Of a stretch of 64,000 nt of DNA, positions 49,366 to 59,062 are shown in pieces. Under the pieces are notes generated by a model that worked only from the letters and a program-made list of their open reading frames with translations, had not been told where the DNA came from and did not search any database. The stretch is from Saprospiraceae bacterium (GTDB lineage Bacteria > Bacteroidota > Bacteroidia > Chitinophagales > Saprospiraceae). Position numbers and translations under genes: made by a program. Position 1 is the first letter of the stretch, and each line of letters starts with the position of its first letter. The stretch covers positions 1-64,000 of the forward strand of contig JADKGD010000071.1 of NCBI GenBank assembly GCA_016717145.1. Direction: 5' to 3'.

Positions 49366-52300
49366 TTTTTACAAAGACATAAGGCTTGTCATTGTTGCGA
49401 GAGACAATATATAATTCTTTATCTTTCTGTTTGATATTAATAATTTGTTTTGCAATTCCGGTTATGAATATGCCGGACGAAGAATTGGTTGTTACAGTAA
49501 ATCCCCCTTTTTTGTCATTTATTAAAAGTAAGCCAGGATTACAGTCCAATTGGCCGAACTGAGCCTGGAATCCATCTTTATTCCCAACAATCATCAAATC
49601 AGGATATGAATCATTATTTACATCGCTTGTCATCACATCATTTGCAGAAGAAAGTTGTACCTCCATTGGTAACTCCTTTAATTCAAAAACTCCTTTACCA
49701 TTATTAACCGCAATATAGGATTTAACATAATTAATAGACTTTACTAACGCCTTGTCTATGGTATTTCCAAGTAATTCCTTTATGTCCTTGTTTGCATAAT
49801 CACGATGCTTCAGGTTCTTCTTCTTTAGCATACTTAATTGTTCGACCATTTCCCTTTTCATGACCACTGGCATATCTTTATTTTCAACTGTCCGTGTTAG
49901 TATTTTTTCGGGCAAACCATTTCCATCAAAGTCATTTATAAATAACTTAAGGGGCAATGTCTTTTCATTCTGCAAATAACCGTTGTTTCCGATATTGCCC
50001 AGAACTAAATCCTGGTCACCATCTTTATCTATATCCACAGGAGTTACAGACTGCCACCAGCCATTATATGTTTTGAGATTTGTCTCCAATTCTATAAATC
50101 TACTTCCATCATAGCTAAAAATTCGCGGAGCCATCCATTCCCCTATTAGGACCAACTCTGGCATCTCATTTCCTGCTACATTTACCCAAGCTGCATCGGT
50201 AATCATGCCAACAAAAGCCAAGTCAGACTTAGACGATATCAACACTTCTTTAAACTTTCCGGGACCCAGGTTTTCATACATAAAATTTTGTGGGTCCATT
50301 CCGTACTCACCAGGATATGATCGTGAAGCTACAAATAGGTCCATATCACCATCTTTGTCATAATCGAAAGCTAAAGCCTTGGATGTGTTCATGCCATTCA
50401 ATGGAAGCGCTTTATAATCAATCTCAAAATTATTGTCTCCAGTATTGATATATAATCTATCCTGCATTTCTATTGTACCCGGAGGCCCGTTGTTACCTCC
50501 TGAACCTACAAAAAGGTCCATATTCCCATCTCCATTGGCATCAAAAAACAAAGCCTCAGTATCTTCCCAAGTAACAAACTGCTTAAATATAGGAAGTATT
50601 TTTCTGATGAATCCTTTTTCTGAGCCAAGATAGAATTGTCCTTCCTGTCCTGCAGCACCACATATATACAGATCATCAAAACCATCTTTATTCGTATCAC
50701 CAACAGCCATCTTTGGTCCTTCCCGGGACAGCATGACCGGTGTATTTCTTTCGTAATAAAAATCTATAAAGTCTTCTTCACTATGTTTGTCAAGTACTAC
50801 AATAACCTCAGAAAATATTGGGTTTTGTAACTTTTTAGGCGGCACTGCAGTATTTTTACCTTCTGATTTGATAATGGAGTGATAGGTATTTATTTTAGGA
50901 TTGATGATTGTTTTTTGAGTTCGGTCAGGCCAGACAAGAATAATTGAATCAACTTTTGTTATTTGGCCAAGACCAAAATTGAGTCGCATATCCATAGATG
51001 ATTGAAATCCACGGTTTGGTATATGTTCTCTTCTCAACACTTTACCACCGGCATATACTTGCGCCACAGTACCAATGGCATTGATATTTGGTTTTTCGTC
51101 CACCAACTTCAAACCAATAAAATTATTTTTTGTCAATTCTCTGGAGTTATTCCGGTATACCAAAGCTGGTTGATTTACGTTGTTGACTAACAGATCCAGA
51201 TCACCATCATTATCCAAATCTGCATATGCTGCACCGTTAGAAAACGTCAATTCTTTGAGTCCCCAATCGTCTGAGACAGCATCAAATGTCATGTCTCCTT
51301 TATTTTTGAAAGCCATATTTTGAATAGCTTTTGAAGGCATTTTATTTATCACAGAATCTAATTGCTCCTTTGCACCTGTCAATACCATATTCTGAATGAT
51401 ATCATTTGCAAAAAAGTCTATAAAATCCTGATCGGTAACGTCATGATAAATCCCGTTACAAACATATATATCTGTAAGCATATCCTGATCTGCATCAAAC
51501 ATTAATGCACCCCAACTCCAGTCAGATGCTGCTACACCGCTGTAATAGGCTATTTCCTTAAATTTGCCGGTACAGTCATTAAGTTGCAAGCTATTCTGCA
51601 TATATTGATTGTAAAACCCATTTGCCACCATCAAGTTCTTGACATTAATATTATCAAAAGAAGAAGTGGTTTTCAACCTTGCTTCAGTATAAGGAAGCAT
51701 ATCTGTCACAAAAATTTCCGGACAACCATCATTGTTTATGTCTGCCATATCAGCACCCATAGACGACATACTGGTATGCCCCATTCTTTTTTCAAGCTCT
51801 TCACTGAAGGTTCCATCTCCTTTATTGATATACAAATAATCTCTCTCAAAAAAGTCATTGGAAACGTAAATGTCAGGTAAAAAATCCCCGTTGACATCAC
51901 CCACCGTGACACCTAGTCCAAAACCGATGAGGCTGCCATAAATACCCGCTTTTTCACTTACATCAACAAACTTCCCGTTGTCATTTCTCAACAATTTATC
52001 TCCTCCACCTTTGAGAAAATCTTTAACAGGCCAGTCTTTTGCCCGTAGATCACGTTTATTGCTGTAATTGAGCGTATTGACAGGAATAAATGAGTTGTTT
52101 AAAATATATGCATCAAGATCACCATCCTGATCATAATCAAAAAAAGCAGCGTGAGTAGTATATCCATCCTCATCCAGTCCATAAGCTGCTGCAGATTCGG
52201 TAAATGTTAGATCGCCATTATTGATATAAAGTGTGTTTTTTGTATCACTGCCTTTTCTCACTCCTGCATTACAAATATAGATATCTATCCAACCATCATT

Positions 52301-52660
52301 ATTGATATCAACCATAGCGGCTCCGGTGCTCCATTTATTTACGTCTGCTACTCCGGCTATAGTAGTAATATCCTTGAAGGTAAAGTTACCTTGGTTGAGA
52401 TATAATTTATTTTCTCCCATATTGGACATAAATAATACATCCTGCAAACCATCATTATTGATGTCGCCCACAGCAACTCCTCCACCATTATAAAAATTTC
52501 TATATCCAAAAATATTAAAATCATGCTGATTATTGACCTTATTCTCAAAGGTTATTCCTGTTTCTTTTGCTTCAAGGGACGAAAAAAGTACATCTTTCTT
52601 TTGATTCTCCTTACATCCGACAAAAGAAAAAAGAATGATAAATATTCTCAAAAATTTCAT
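49355..52660 (-). CDS. FG-GAP/VCBS repeat lipoprotein with ASPIC/UnbV domain
   Basis: 1101 residues, intact. The signal peptide has lipobox FSFVGCKEN. It has the same architecture as the downstream gene: FG-GAP repeats (GDINNDGLQDVLFMS, VDINNDGWIDIYICN, GDVNGDFLPDIYVSND), the ASPIC/UnbV domain around 530-600 (IGTVAQVYAGGK, SIILVWPDRTQ), then more repeats to the C-terminus. The two are tandem paralogues, likely from duplication, clearly related but well diverged. It follows susD by 80 bases, with a hairpin in between. CRTAC1-like proteins of this kind often accompany SusC/SusD in this phylum; the bound substrate is unknown. Confidence 0.88.
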   Translation of the reverse strand: MKFLRIFIILFSFVGCKENQKKDVLFSSLEAKETGITFENKVNNQHDFNIFGYRNFYNGGGVAVGDINNDGLQDVLFMSNMGENKLYLNQGNFTFKDITTIAGVADVNKWSTGAAMVDINNDGWIDIYICNAGVRKGSDTKNTLYINNGDLTFTESAAAYGLDEDGYTTHAAFFDYDQDGDLDAYILNNSFIPVNTLNYSNKRDLRAKDWPVKDFLKGGGDKLLRNDNGKFVDVSEKAGIYGSLIGFGLGVTVGDVNGDFLPDIYVSNDFFERDYLYINKGDGTFSEELEKRMGHTSMSSMGADMADINNDGCPEIFVTDMLPYTEARLKTTSSFDNINVKNLMVANGFYNQYMQNSLQLNDCTGKFKEIAYYSGVAASDWSWGALMFDADQDMLTDIYVCNGIYHDVTDQDFIDFFANDIIQNMVLTGAKEQLDSVINKMPSKAIQNMAFKNKGDMTFDAVSDDWGLKELTFSNGAAYADLDNDGDLDLLVNNVNQPALVYRNNSRELTKNNFIGLKLVDEKPNINAIGTVAQVYAGGKVLRREHIPNRGFQSSMDMRLNFGLGQITKVDSIILVWPDRTQKTIINPKINTYHSIIKSEGKNTAVPPKKLQNPIFSEVIVVLDKHSEEDFIDFYYERNTPVMLSREGPKMAVGDTNKDGFDDLYICGAAGQEGQFYLGSEKGFIRKILPIFKQFVTWEDTEALFFDANGDGNMDLFVGSGGNNGPPGTIEMQDRLYINTGDNNFEIDYKALPLNGMNTSKALAFDYDKDGDMDLFVASRSYPGEYGMDPQNFMYENLGPGKFKEVLISSKSDLAFVGMITDAAWVNVAGNEMPELVLIGEWMAPRIFSYDGSRFIELETNLKTYNGWWQSVTPVDIDKDGDQDLVLGNIGNNGYLQNEKTLPLKLFINDFDGNGLPEKILTRTVENKDMPVVMKREMVEQLSMLKKKNLKHRDYANKDIKELLGNTIDKALVKSINYVKSYIAVNNGKGVFELKELPMEVQLSSANDVMTSDVNNDSYPDLMIVGNKDGFQAQFGQLDCNPGLLLINDKKGGFTVTTNSSSGIFITGIAKQIINIKQKDKELYIVSRNNDKPYVFVKNEK

Positions 52661-52689
52661 TAATGCTTGTGTTTTTTAATATAATTACA

Positions 52690-52715
52690 AAGGGGCACCA
52701 ATATTGATGCCCCTT
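52690..52715 (-). terminator. Hairpin between susD and the FG-GAP genes
   Basis: AAGGGGCA paired with TGCCCCTT around CCAATATTGA, itself nearly self-complementary. It lacks a strong T tract on the minus strand, so it may act as a partial terminator or processing hairpin that sets susCD mRNA above the downstream genes. Confidence 0.5.
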
Positions 52716-52740
52716 ATATTTAAACTATACATTTAACCCA

Positions 52741-54274
52741 TTAATAACCTGGATTTTGTTTTAGGTTTGGATTGGAGGCCAATGCAGTAACCGGTATAGG
52801 GTACAATGCCTGGTGTCCGTCTGCAGAAGCAGCTTTCCATTCCCATGAACCACTGGTAAATGTACCAAAACGAATCTGGTCATTTCTTCTATGCCCTTCC
52901 CAGTACAATTCTCTGCCTCTTTCATCTAATAATGCTTTATCATCTAAACTGGCCAATGCAGCAGCGCCTCGTTTAGCACGCAAATCATTCACAATAGTTA
53001 AAGCACCACCTGCATTGCCTTTTTCGTAATAAGGCTTCTGCTTTCAGCAACTGGATATCAGCCAATCTTAAAATGACATAATCATTTTCTGGATTATCCA
53101 GGTTAGCATAATCTGGTGGATACTTAATGACTCTGATTCCTTCCACTTCCGTATTTCCCGCCAGTAAAACATTTTTTGTAAAAACCAATGGCTTTCCACC
53201 TCTGTCTTTTAAATCTGTGCCGTTCTGATCTTTTTGCTGCCCAATAAGAAATCCAGCTCTAAGACCACTAACATCTGTTACACCTGGTATAGCATCCCCT
53301 AATCGTTGATCACCTGGTTGAAACTTGTCATAAAAACTACCCAGGGTTGCAAATCCATTCCAACCGCTTGGCTTCATATTGTAGTGCAATGTACAGAAGT
53401 ATCTGCTTCTAACAGAACCACTTACTCCCGCACCTCTTTTGTTTGGTATGGTAAATATCAGTTCTTTGGATGTAGCTGCATTTTCTGGAATAAAATTGTC
53501 CCAATATTTATTAGAGATAGACAATCCACAAGCTGCACCAACCTGATCAGCCAAAGCTATCACCTGATCCATATCAGCTGGAGCAAAGGTATAAGGACCG
53601 GCAGGATTTGATGCACTCCAAACAGCCTTATTCATTATTACTTTAGCTAATAAAGCGCGGGCAGAAGTTTTACTTGCTCTACCTATATCTGCACATTCAG
53701 GAAGTGCGGCTATTGCTGCATTTAAATCAGCAGTGATAAAAGCAGTTGCTTCTACTCTTGTCAGAACTTTAGGATCCACATCCACACCTTCAGTTACTTC
53801 TCTAAATGGAGCCACGCCCCAAAAATCCACTACATTATACATGAAAAAAGCCCTCAAAAATCTGGTTTCTCCTTTCTGTGGCTCAGTAATATCTTTTGCT
53901 GTCAAAGCAACGTTTGACTGAAATATGGCTGTATTCAGGTTATTCCAGGTCTCTATAAAAAATGGGTGTTGAGGATTCCAGGAATGAGCATGTAAAGACC
54001 TCAACTGTCCGTTATCACTCCAGTCGGTACCTCTTGTTGGGCCAATCATTTCATCAGAAGCCATTTCGGTTAAGCTCCAGGTACCGTTTTGTGAATCCTG
54101 TATTTTACCTAACTGAGCATAAAGGGTTGTGATCAAGTCGCTCGCTTTACCTACGTCCCCACCAGCGCCTAATGTAATAACGGTAGAGTCAACTGCCTGA
54201 TATGAAAGATCTGTACAGGATCCTATCAAAAAGCAAACGGCTATTAGATTTAAAAATTTTAATTTATTTATCAT
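52741..54274 (-). CDS. susD: SusD/RagB family outer-membrane lipoprotein (one frameshift)
   Basis: About 511 residues. The lipoprotein signal ends LIGSCTDL. The SusD body is helical with TPR-like repeats (GETRFLRAFFMYNVVDFWGVAPF is the classic family stretch). The C-terminal RagB/SusD domain includes VILRLADIQLLKAEALLR and RGRELYWEGHRRNDQIRF. The frame breaks at a T5 run (53020-53024): removing one base gives RKGNAGGALTIVNDLRAKRG in one frame, otherwise the frame stops at 52985. It forms the substrate-binding lid of the SusC transporter. It lies 20 bases downstream of susC. Confidence 0.88.
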
Positions 54275-54294
54275 TTTACTTGTATTTTTTAAGT

Positions 54295-57246
54295 TTAAAA
54301 ATTAACATTAGCACCAAAAGTAAAAGTACGTGCTCGTGGGTATGCCAGATAGTCAATACCTGCTGAAGGTATACCTTTTATTGCTTTATTGGTATCTACT
54401 TCAGGATCCTGACCTGTATAACTGGTAAAAGTTAATAAGTTTTGAGCTGTTACATACAATCTGAGCCCTTTGATGGTTTTATTGGACATTGGTACATTAT
54501 AACCTATAGTCATATTCTGGAGACGTAAGAAGTCACCTTTTTCCAAAAATCTGGTGGATGCATCTGCTGAATTTGTTTGCTTTTCTCCATTTCCTGGTAT
54601 ATCTGTGGTTGAATTTCTGGCATTTCCTAATGAACCTGCAGAAAAGAAGGCATTTGACGTGTTGTTGTAAATATAGTGACCAAACATTCCATTCACAAAA
54701 ATACTCACATCCAGTTTTCCAAAATTAAAGCTATTGGTCAAACCCAACGTCAGTTTAGGAAGTGGTGACTTGCCCACAAAGGTAATGGCTTCATTATCCT
54801 TGTAAATATTAAGCCCTTCAGCATTAAATCCTTCAAATGTTCTTAAATAATAAGAATACAATGGTTGACCATCTTCAATCAACTGAGCGAATGCCCCTGA
54901 TAGACCTTGTCCATTGATTTCTCCTGTTTGAATGGATCTACCAGTGTTTTGGACTAAGTTTTTAATATAAGTAAGATTACCATTGATATTCCATTTGAAA
55001 TTATCTCTTTTTACTAATTCACTGCCTATAGAAAACTCTATACCGGTATTCTTAACCTGACCAGTAAGATTTTCCCATACAAATTCCTGAGGTGCTGGTT
55101 GTGCACTAAATGTTTTTACTAATAAATCTGATGTACTTTTGGTGAAGAAATCGATAGAACCATAGATCTTACCATCACTTAATTCATAATCCATTCCGAT
55201 ATTTATCTGATCAGTGGTTTCCCACTTCAGGTCAGGGTTCGCAAACGCAACTATTTCAACATTTCCATCATCATTATATCTGTTTCTAAAAATTTGATTT
55301 CCGCCACCAAATTCCTGATTTCCTGTTATTCCCCACCCTGCTCTTAATTTAAGGTTTGAAAATAATTCGGGTACAAATTCTTCTTCAGACAATCTCCACC
55401 CTAAATTAAAGGCCGGGAAAATACCATATTGATTGTTTTTTCCAAATTTTGAAGACCCGTCGGCTCTTAGTGTACCACTAAAATCGTATTTGTCATTGAT
55501 CACATATCTAACTCTACCAAAAAATGATTGCAATTCATCAATACTTGCTCCACCTCTGACTCTGTATGCATCATTATTTGCTTGAAAATTTACTGCCTGA
55601 GGGTTATTAACCATCTGATCTAAATCATCGGTTTTAAAATATTGCATACGAATCAATGTGTTTGAATTATCATATTTTTGGTATGAATATCCGACCACTG
55701 CATCAAATTTACTATTTGCTCCTACCTTAGTATTATAGTTTAAGGTATGCTCCAGCAAAGTATTTGCAGAATTCAGATTAACATTAAATGCTCTTCCTCT
55801 TCCCCCAATATCGTTAATATTAAAGAGTCTGGATACCGCTGCTTTCCTTACACTTACAGATCTGTCTGCCCCAATATTTATTTTGTAAGAAAGTTTAGAG
55901 GAAATATTGTACGTAGCACTAACTGAACCAAGCATTCTGTTCAAATTAGCCCTATCATCATGGTATGCCAACCAGGCTACCGGATTTCTTTGATCATTTC
56001 CCGGTTGTATAAATTTTCCATCAGTGCCGCGCACATTCTGAGTTGGATTGGCTGACAATGCAGCACCTAACACAGATCCTTCATAACCTGCGTTATCTGA
56101 CATAGGTGCTTGCTGGTCTTTGACATTTGCAAAAGTAAACTGGGCATCAATAACTAATTTGTCATTAAACATTTTATGGCTTGTATTAGCGCGCACAGAA
56201 TATCTCTTCATGCTACTTTCCTTAACGATACCTTGCTGATCCTGATATCCTAAACTTAATCTATAATTTGAACCAGCACCTCCACCTCCATATGAAAGAT
56301 TATGGTTTGTACTGATGGCTGTTCTGAATATTTGATCCTGCCAATCTGTACTTCCTCCTTTATTCAGAGTTGCAGGATTTCCACCTAAAGCTGTTGCTCC
56401 GGCTACAAAACCCGGGCCATCTAAAAGATCATATTTTTTTGTTATTGTACTGCTGCTGACTGAGGCTGAATATTGAAGTCCTTGAGAAGCACCCGTACCT
56501 TTTTTTGTTGTGATTAATACTACTCCGTTGGCTCCTCTTGAACCATAGATAGCCGTTGCAGATGCATCTTTCAGGATGTCCATACTGGCAATATCTGCAG
56601 GGTTAATAAAGTTTAACGGATTTCGGGCAGCACCATCACCTGCACCCAAGTCAGGACCAGCAGCATTGATATTACCACCATCCAATGGAACGCCATCAAC
56701 CACATAAAGTGGTCCGTTTCCTGATCGAATAGAAGATGTACCTCTGATTCTGATATTTACACCTCCCCCAGGGTCTCCGTTGGAGTTAATAATCTGTACA
56801 CCGGCAGCCTTACCTTGTATCAGGTTTTCTGCTGATGAAATAACCCCTCCATTAAAATCACCTGATTTAATAGAAGTCACGGCGCCAGAGATATCTCTCC
56901 TTGATTGCGTACCATAACCTACCACAACTACTTCATCAAGCAGCTTTCCAGCTCCCAGTGAAACATTAATTGTATTAGAAGCACCTACGACTACATCCTG
57001 AGGGTCGTATCCAGTGTAAGAAAATTCAAGAACATCTCCGTCTGAAACTTTCAGTGAGTATGTTCCATCAATGTCAGTAATGGTGCCTGATCCGGAACCT
57101 TTGACTAATACGTTCGCTCCTATGAGCGCTTCGTTGTTTGCAGCATCGGTTACAGTTCCTGATACCGTTTTCTGGGCTATCATGGAAGCTGTCATTCCTA
57201 CTACCAAAAACAACGAAATTGACCATTTCGTTAAAAATCTTTTCAT
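54295..57246 (-). CDS. susC: SusC/RagA family TonB-dependent outer-membrane transporter
   Basis: 983 residues, usual size. The signal peptide ends MTASMIAQ. A carboxypeptidase-regulatory-like domain (VSGTVTDAANNEALIGANVLVKG) follows, then the SusC signature region LLDEVVVVGYGTQSRRDISGA, the plug domain (NIRIRGTSSIRSGNGPLYVVDGVPLDGG) and a 22-strand-type barrel ending TFTFGANVNF with the terminal Phe. It imports a nutrient ligand, typically glycan or peptide, with TonB energy. No carbohydrate-active enzyme or protease is encoded in the locus, so the substrate is open. A possible -7 element (TATGTTTG, complement of 57324-57331) lies about 80 bases upstream. Confidence 0.95.
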   Translation of the reverse strand: MKRFLTKWSISLFLVVGMTASMIAQKTVSGTVTDAANNEALIGANVLVKGSGSGTITDIDGTYSLKVSDGDVLEFSYTGYDPQDVVVGASNTINVSLGAGKLLDEVVVVGYGTQSRRDISGAVTSIKSGDFNGGVISSAENLIQGKAAGVQIINSNGDPGGGVNIRIRGTSSIRSGNGPLYVVDGVPLDGGNINAAGPDLGAGDGAARNPLNFINPADIASMDILKDASATAIYGSRGANGVVLITTKKGTGASQGLQYSASVSSSTITKKYDLLDGPGFVAGATALGGNPATLNKGGSTDWQDQIFRTAISTNHNLSYGGGGAGSNYRLSLGYQDQQGIVKESSMKRYSVRANTSHKMFNDKLVIDAQFTFANVKDQQAPMSDNAGYEGSVLGAALSANPTQNVRGTDGKFIQPGNDQRNPVAWLAYHDDRANLNRMLGSVSATYNISSKLSYKINIGADRSVSVRKAAVSRLFNINDIGGRGRAFNVNLNSANTLLEHTLNYNTKVGANSKFDAVVGYSYQKYDNSNTLIRMQYFKTDDLDQMVNNPQAVNFQANNDAYRVRGGASIDELQSFFGRVRYVINDKYDFSGTLRADGSSKFGKNNQYGIFPAFNLGWRLSEEEFVPELFSNLKLRAGWGITGNQEFGGGNQIFRNRYNDDGNVEIVAFANPDLKWETTDQINIGMDYELSDGKIYGSIDFFTKSTSDLLVKTFSAQPAPQEFVWENLTGQVKNTGIEFSIGSELVKRDNFKWNINGNLTYIKNLVQNTGRSIQTGEINGQGLSGAFAQLIEDGQPLYSYYLRTFEGFNAEGLNIYKDNEAITFVGKSPLPKLTLGLTNSFNFGKLDVSIFVNGMFGHYIYNNTSNAFFSAGSLGNARNSTTDIPGNGEKQTNSADASTRFLEKGDFLRLQNMTIGYNVPMSNKTIKGLRLYVTAQNLLTFTSYTGQDPEVDTNKAIKGIPSAGIDYLAYPRARTFTFGANVNF

Positions 57247-57492
57247 GTGGCTTTGACGATTTTGTTAAAAATTAGTTAATAAAAAATATACTTAGTGTAA
57301 CAATAACACAGAATTTGAAACCTCAAACATAAAAATAAATTATTGAATTTAATATCTAAAACTTAAATTTTTATCTAATTTACCTTGTTTTCTTTGAAAT
57401 ACTTAAATTAATTGAATAAAATTATCATTAATTCGGTCATGACAAAAGATATTTCTCAAATAAAATCATTTGATAAGTTTAACATTTATATA

Positions 57493-57512
57493 ACGTTTGA
57501 CATGTATAAACG
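57493..57512. promoter_or_regulatory. Candidate LacI-family operator in the susC upstream region
   Basis: ACGTTTGACATGTATAAACG: arms ACGTTT and AAACG(C) placed symmetrically about ACATGT, the kind of CGTTT-based palindrome bound by LacI-family regulators. It lies about 160 bases upstream of the candidate susC promoter. Confidence 0.4.
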
Positions 57513-57729
57513 CTGTCTAAGTTAAAACCAAATAAAACCTAAATCTTCAGTCTCTTTAGGGTGACTTAGCGACATAATTTCAACATCCACCTGAATCCTT
57601 CAAAAAATATTCAAAAAAATGATTTAAACACGTTTTATCTATTAGTGAAAATTCAAAATAATATTTTATTATTGTATACAAATATTAAATAAACGGCATT
57701 AAGTTTTGCACAAACACTATAATAAATAA

Positions 57730-57753
57730 TTATATACTTAATTAAGTATATAA
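57730..57753. promoter_or_regulatory. 24-bp perfect palindrome
   Basis: Perfect inverted repeat of 12 bp per arm with no spacer (TTATATACTTAA and its complement). In an AT-rich spacer such a site can arise by chance more easily than elsewhere, but perfect 12-bp arms are long. Could be a regulator site or a cruciform-prone sequence. Confidence 0.5.
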
Positions 57754-57828
57754 CACAAAAATATTAACTTTTTAATGAGACAATATTAGATCAATATTTT
57801 GTACAGTTTATATAAAATTTATAGAAAT

Positions 57829-57874
57829 CGTTTGCACAATCGTTTGTTGTGTATAAAAATATTTTATATCTTTG
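57829..57874 (+). promoter_or_regulatory. Promoter and overlapping operator of the LacI-type regulator gene
   Basis: TTG (57844-57846 or 57847-57849) and TATCTTTG (57867-57874) with a 20- or 17-base spacer match the Bacteroidota promoter. A palindrome-like site CGTTTGCACAATCG (57829-57842) lies directly upstream and touches the -33 region, fitting self-repression. The -7 element ends 4 bases before ATG 57879, so the mRNA probably has no leader. Confidence 0.6.
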
Positions 57875-57878
57875 GTTA

Positions 57879-58880
57879 ATGAAACGCACCAACATTAAAG
57901 ATCTGGCAAAATTACTATCTCTCAATCCCTCGACAATTTCGCGCGCTCTGTCAAATCATCCTGATATTAGCCCGAAAACAAAAGAACGGGTTAAAAAAGC
58001 TGCTGAAGAATTTAATTATATTCCCAACCTTCATGCTAAGTATTTCAGACAAAAAAATTCAGGACTTATTGCATTAATTTTGCCTGAGTTCTATATGTTT
58101 TTTACGCCAAGCCTTATGGACGGAATCAGTCATATTTTAAGCAGTTCAGGATACTCCATAATCATCTTTTTCTCAAATAATGATTTTTTAAAAGAAAAAG
58201 AGATCATGCGACATTGTCTTTCCTGGGTCGTTGATGGAGTGCTTATGGCAGTATCTGAAAACACTGAATCATCAGAACATTTAAAGGAATTAAAACTATC
58301 AAATATTCCAGTAGTCTTACTAGATAAAGTTATTGTATCTGATGAGTATTCTACCATCACAATAGATGATCGAAAAGCTGCCTTTGAAGCAACTTCCTTT
58401 CTTATAAATCATGGTCATAAAAATATTGTCGGTGTTTTTGGCAACCCTAAATTGGAAATTACAAAGGAAAGAATAATTGGATTTAAGGAAGCATTGATAC
58501 ATCATAATGTAAACCATACCGAATATGATGTTATTTGTGTTACACATCCTGAAAATATGGAGTTATATTTGGAAGATAAGCTAAGAACTACACCTTTTAA
58601 TGGTCTTTTCATAATGTCAGATGAACTTTTATTTAATGTATATCCATCATTAACAAAATTGAATTTATACCCCAACCAATTGAGTATAATCTCAATTAGT
58701 GATGGAAAATTGCCTTTCCATTTATATCCTAATATTACCCACATAAAACATTCAGGTTTTGAAATTGGAAAGTTGGCAGCTGAAGTTCTTTTGACAGAAA
58801 TAAAATCAAATAATGGTATTGTTTCACATCATAAAATGGAAACTTTTCTCATCGAACTTGGTTCTGTAAAACAAGGATAA
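57879..58880 (+). CDS. LacI family transcriptional regulator
   Basis: 333 residues from ATG 57879. The N-terminal helix-turn-helix is NIKDLAKLLSLNPSTISRALSNHPDIS with the hinge TKERVKKAAEEFNYIPNLHAK. The periplasmic-binding-protein-like ligand domain follows (SGLIALILPEFYMFFTPSLMDGI, GVFGNPKLEITKERIIGFKEA, THIKHSGFEIGKLAAEVLL). The upstream ATG at 57849 lies before the promoter's -7 element, so it is not used. It is read divergently from susC and is probably the locus regulator, responding to a sugar-like ligand. Confidence 0.93.
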   Translation: MKRTNIKDLAKLLSLNPSTISRALSNHPDISPKTKERVKKAAEEFNYIPNLHAKYFRQKNSGLIALILPEFYMFFTPSLMDGISHILSSSGYSIIIFFSNNDFLKEKEIMRHCLSWVVDGVLMAVSENTESSEHLKELKLSNIPVVLLDKVIVSDEYSTITIDDRKAAFEATSFLINHGHKNIVGVFGNPKLEITKERIIGFKEALIHHNVNHTEYDVICVTHPENMELYLEDKLRTTPFNGLFIMSDELLFNVYPSLTKLNLYPNQLSIISISDGKLPFHLYPNITHIKHSGFEIGKLAAEVLLTEIKSNNGIVSHHKMETFLIELGSVKQG

Positions 58881-58970
58881 AAAAGTTTGTTCTAAAATTA
58901 AAATATACTTACATTTTTAGTTTTACTATCTAATAACCAAATTTTAGTTCTTACCATTACATTCTCAATG

Positions 58971-59001
58971 TTGAACTAAACAATAATTATAGATATATTT
59001 G
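58971..59001 (+). promoter_or_regulatory. Promoter of the RsmI-like methylase gene
   Basis: TTG at 58971-58973, 20-base spacer, TATATTTG at 58994-59001; a full match to the phylum consensus. The start codon is about 57 bases after the expected transcription start. Confidence 0.65.
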
Positions 59002-59062
59002 CGGGAATGACTTCTTACACAATTGTTTCAATGATATTCTCTTAATTTCAATTCCAAATAAG

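Larger units (their letters stand above)
57247..57848. other. Divergent regulatory region between susC and the lacI-type gene
   Basis: 602 very AT-rich bases with no coding sequence. They hold a candidate susC -7 element (57324-57331), a LacI-like operator candidate (57493-57512), a 24-bp perfect palindrome (57730-57753) and the regulator gene's own promoter-operator region just beyond its right end. Confidence 0.6.
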
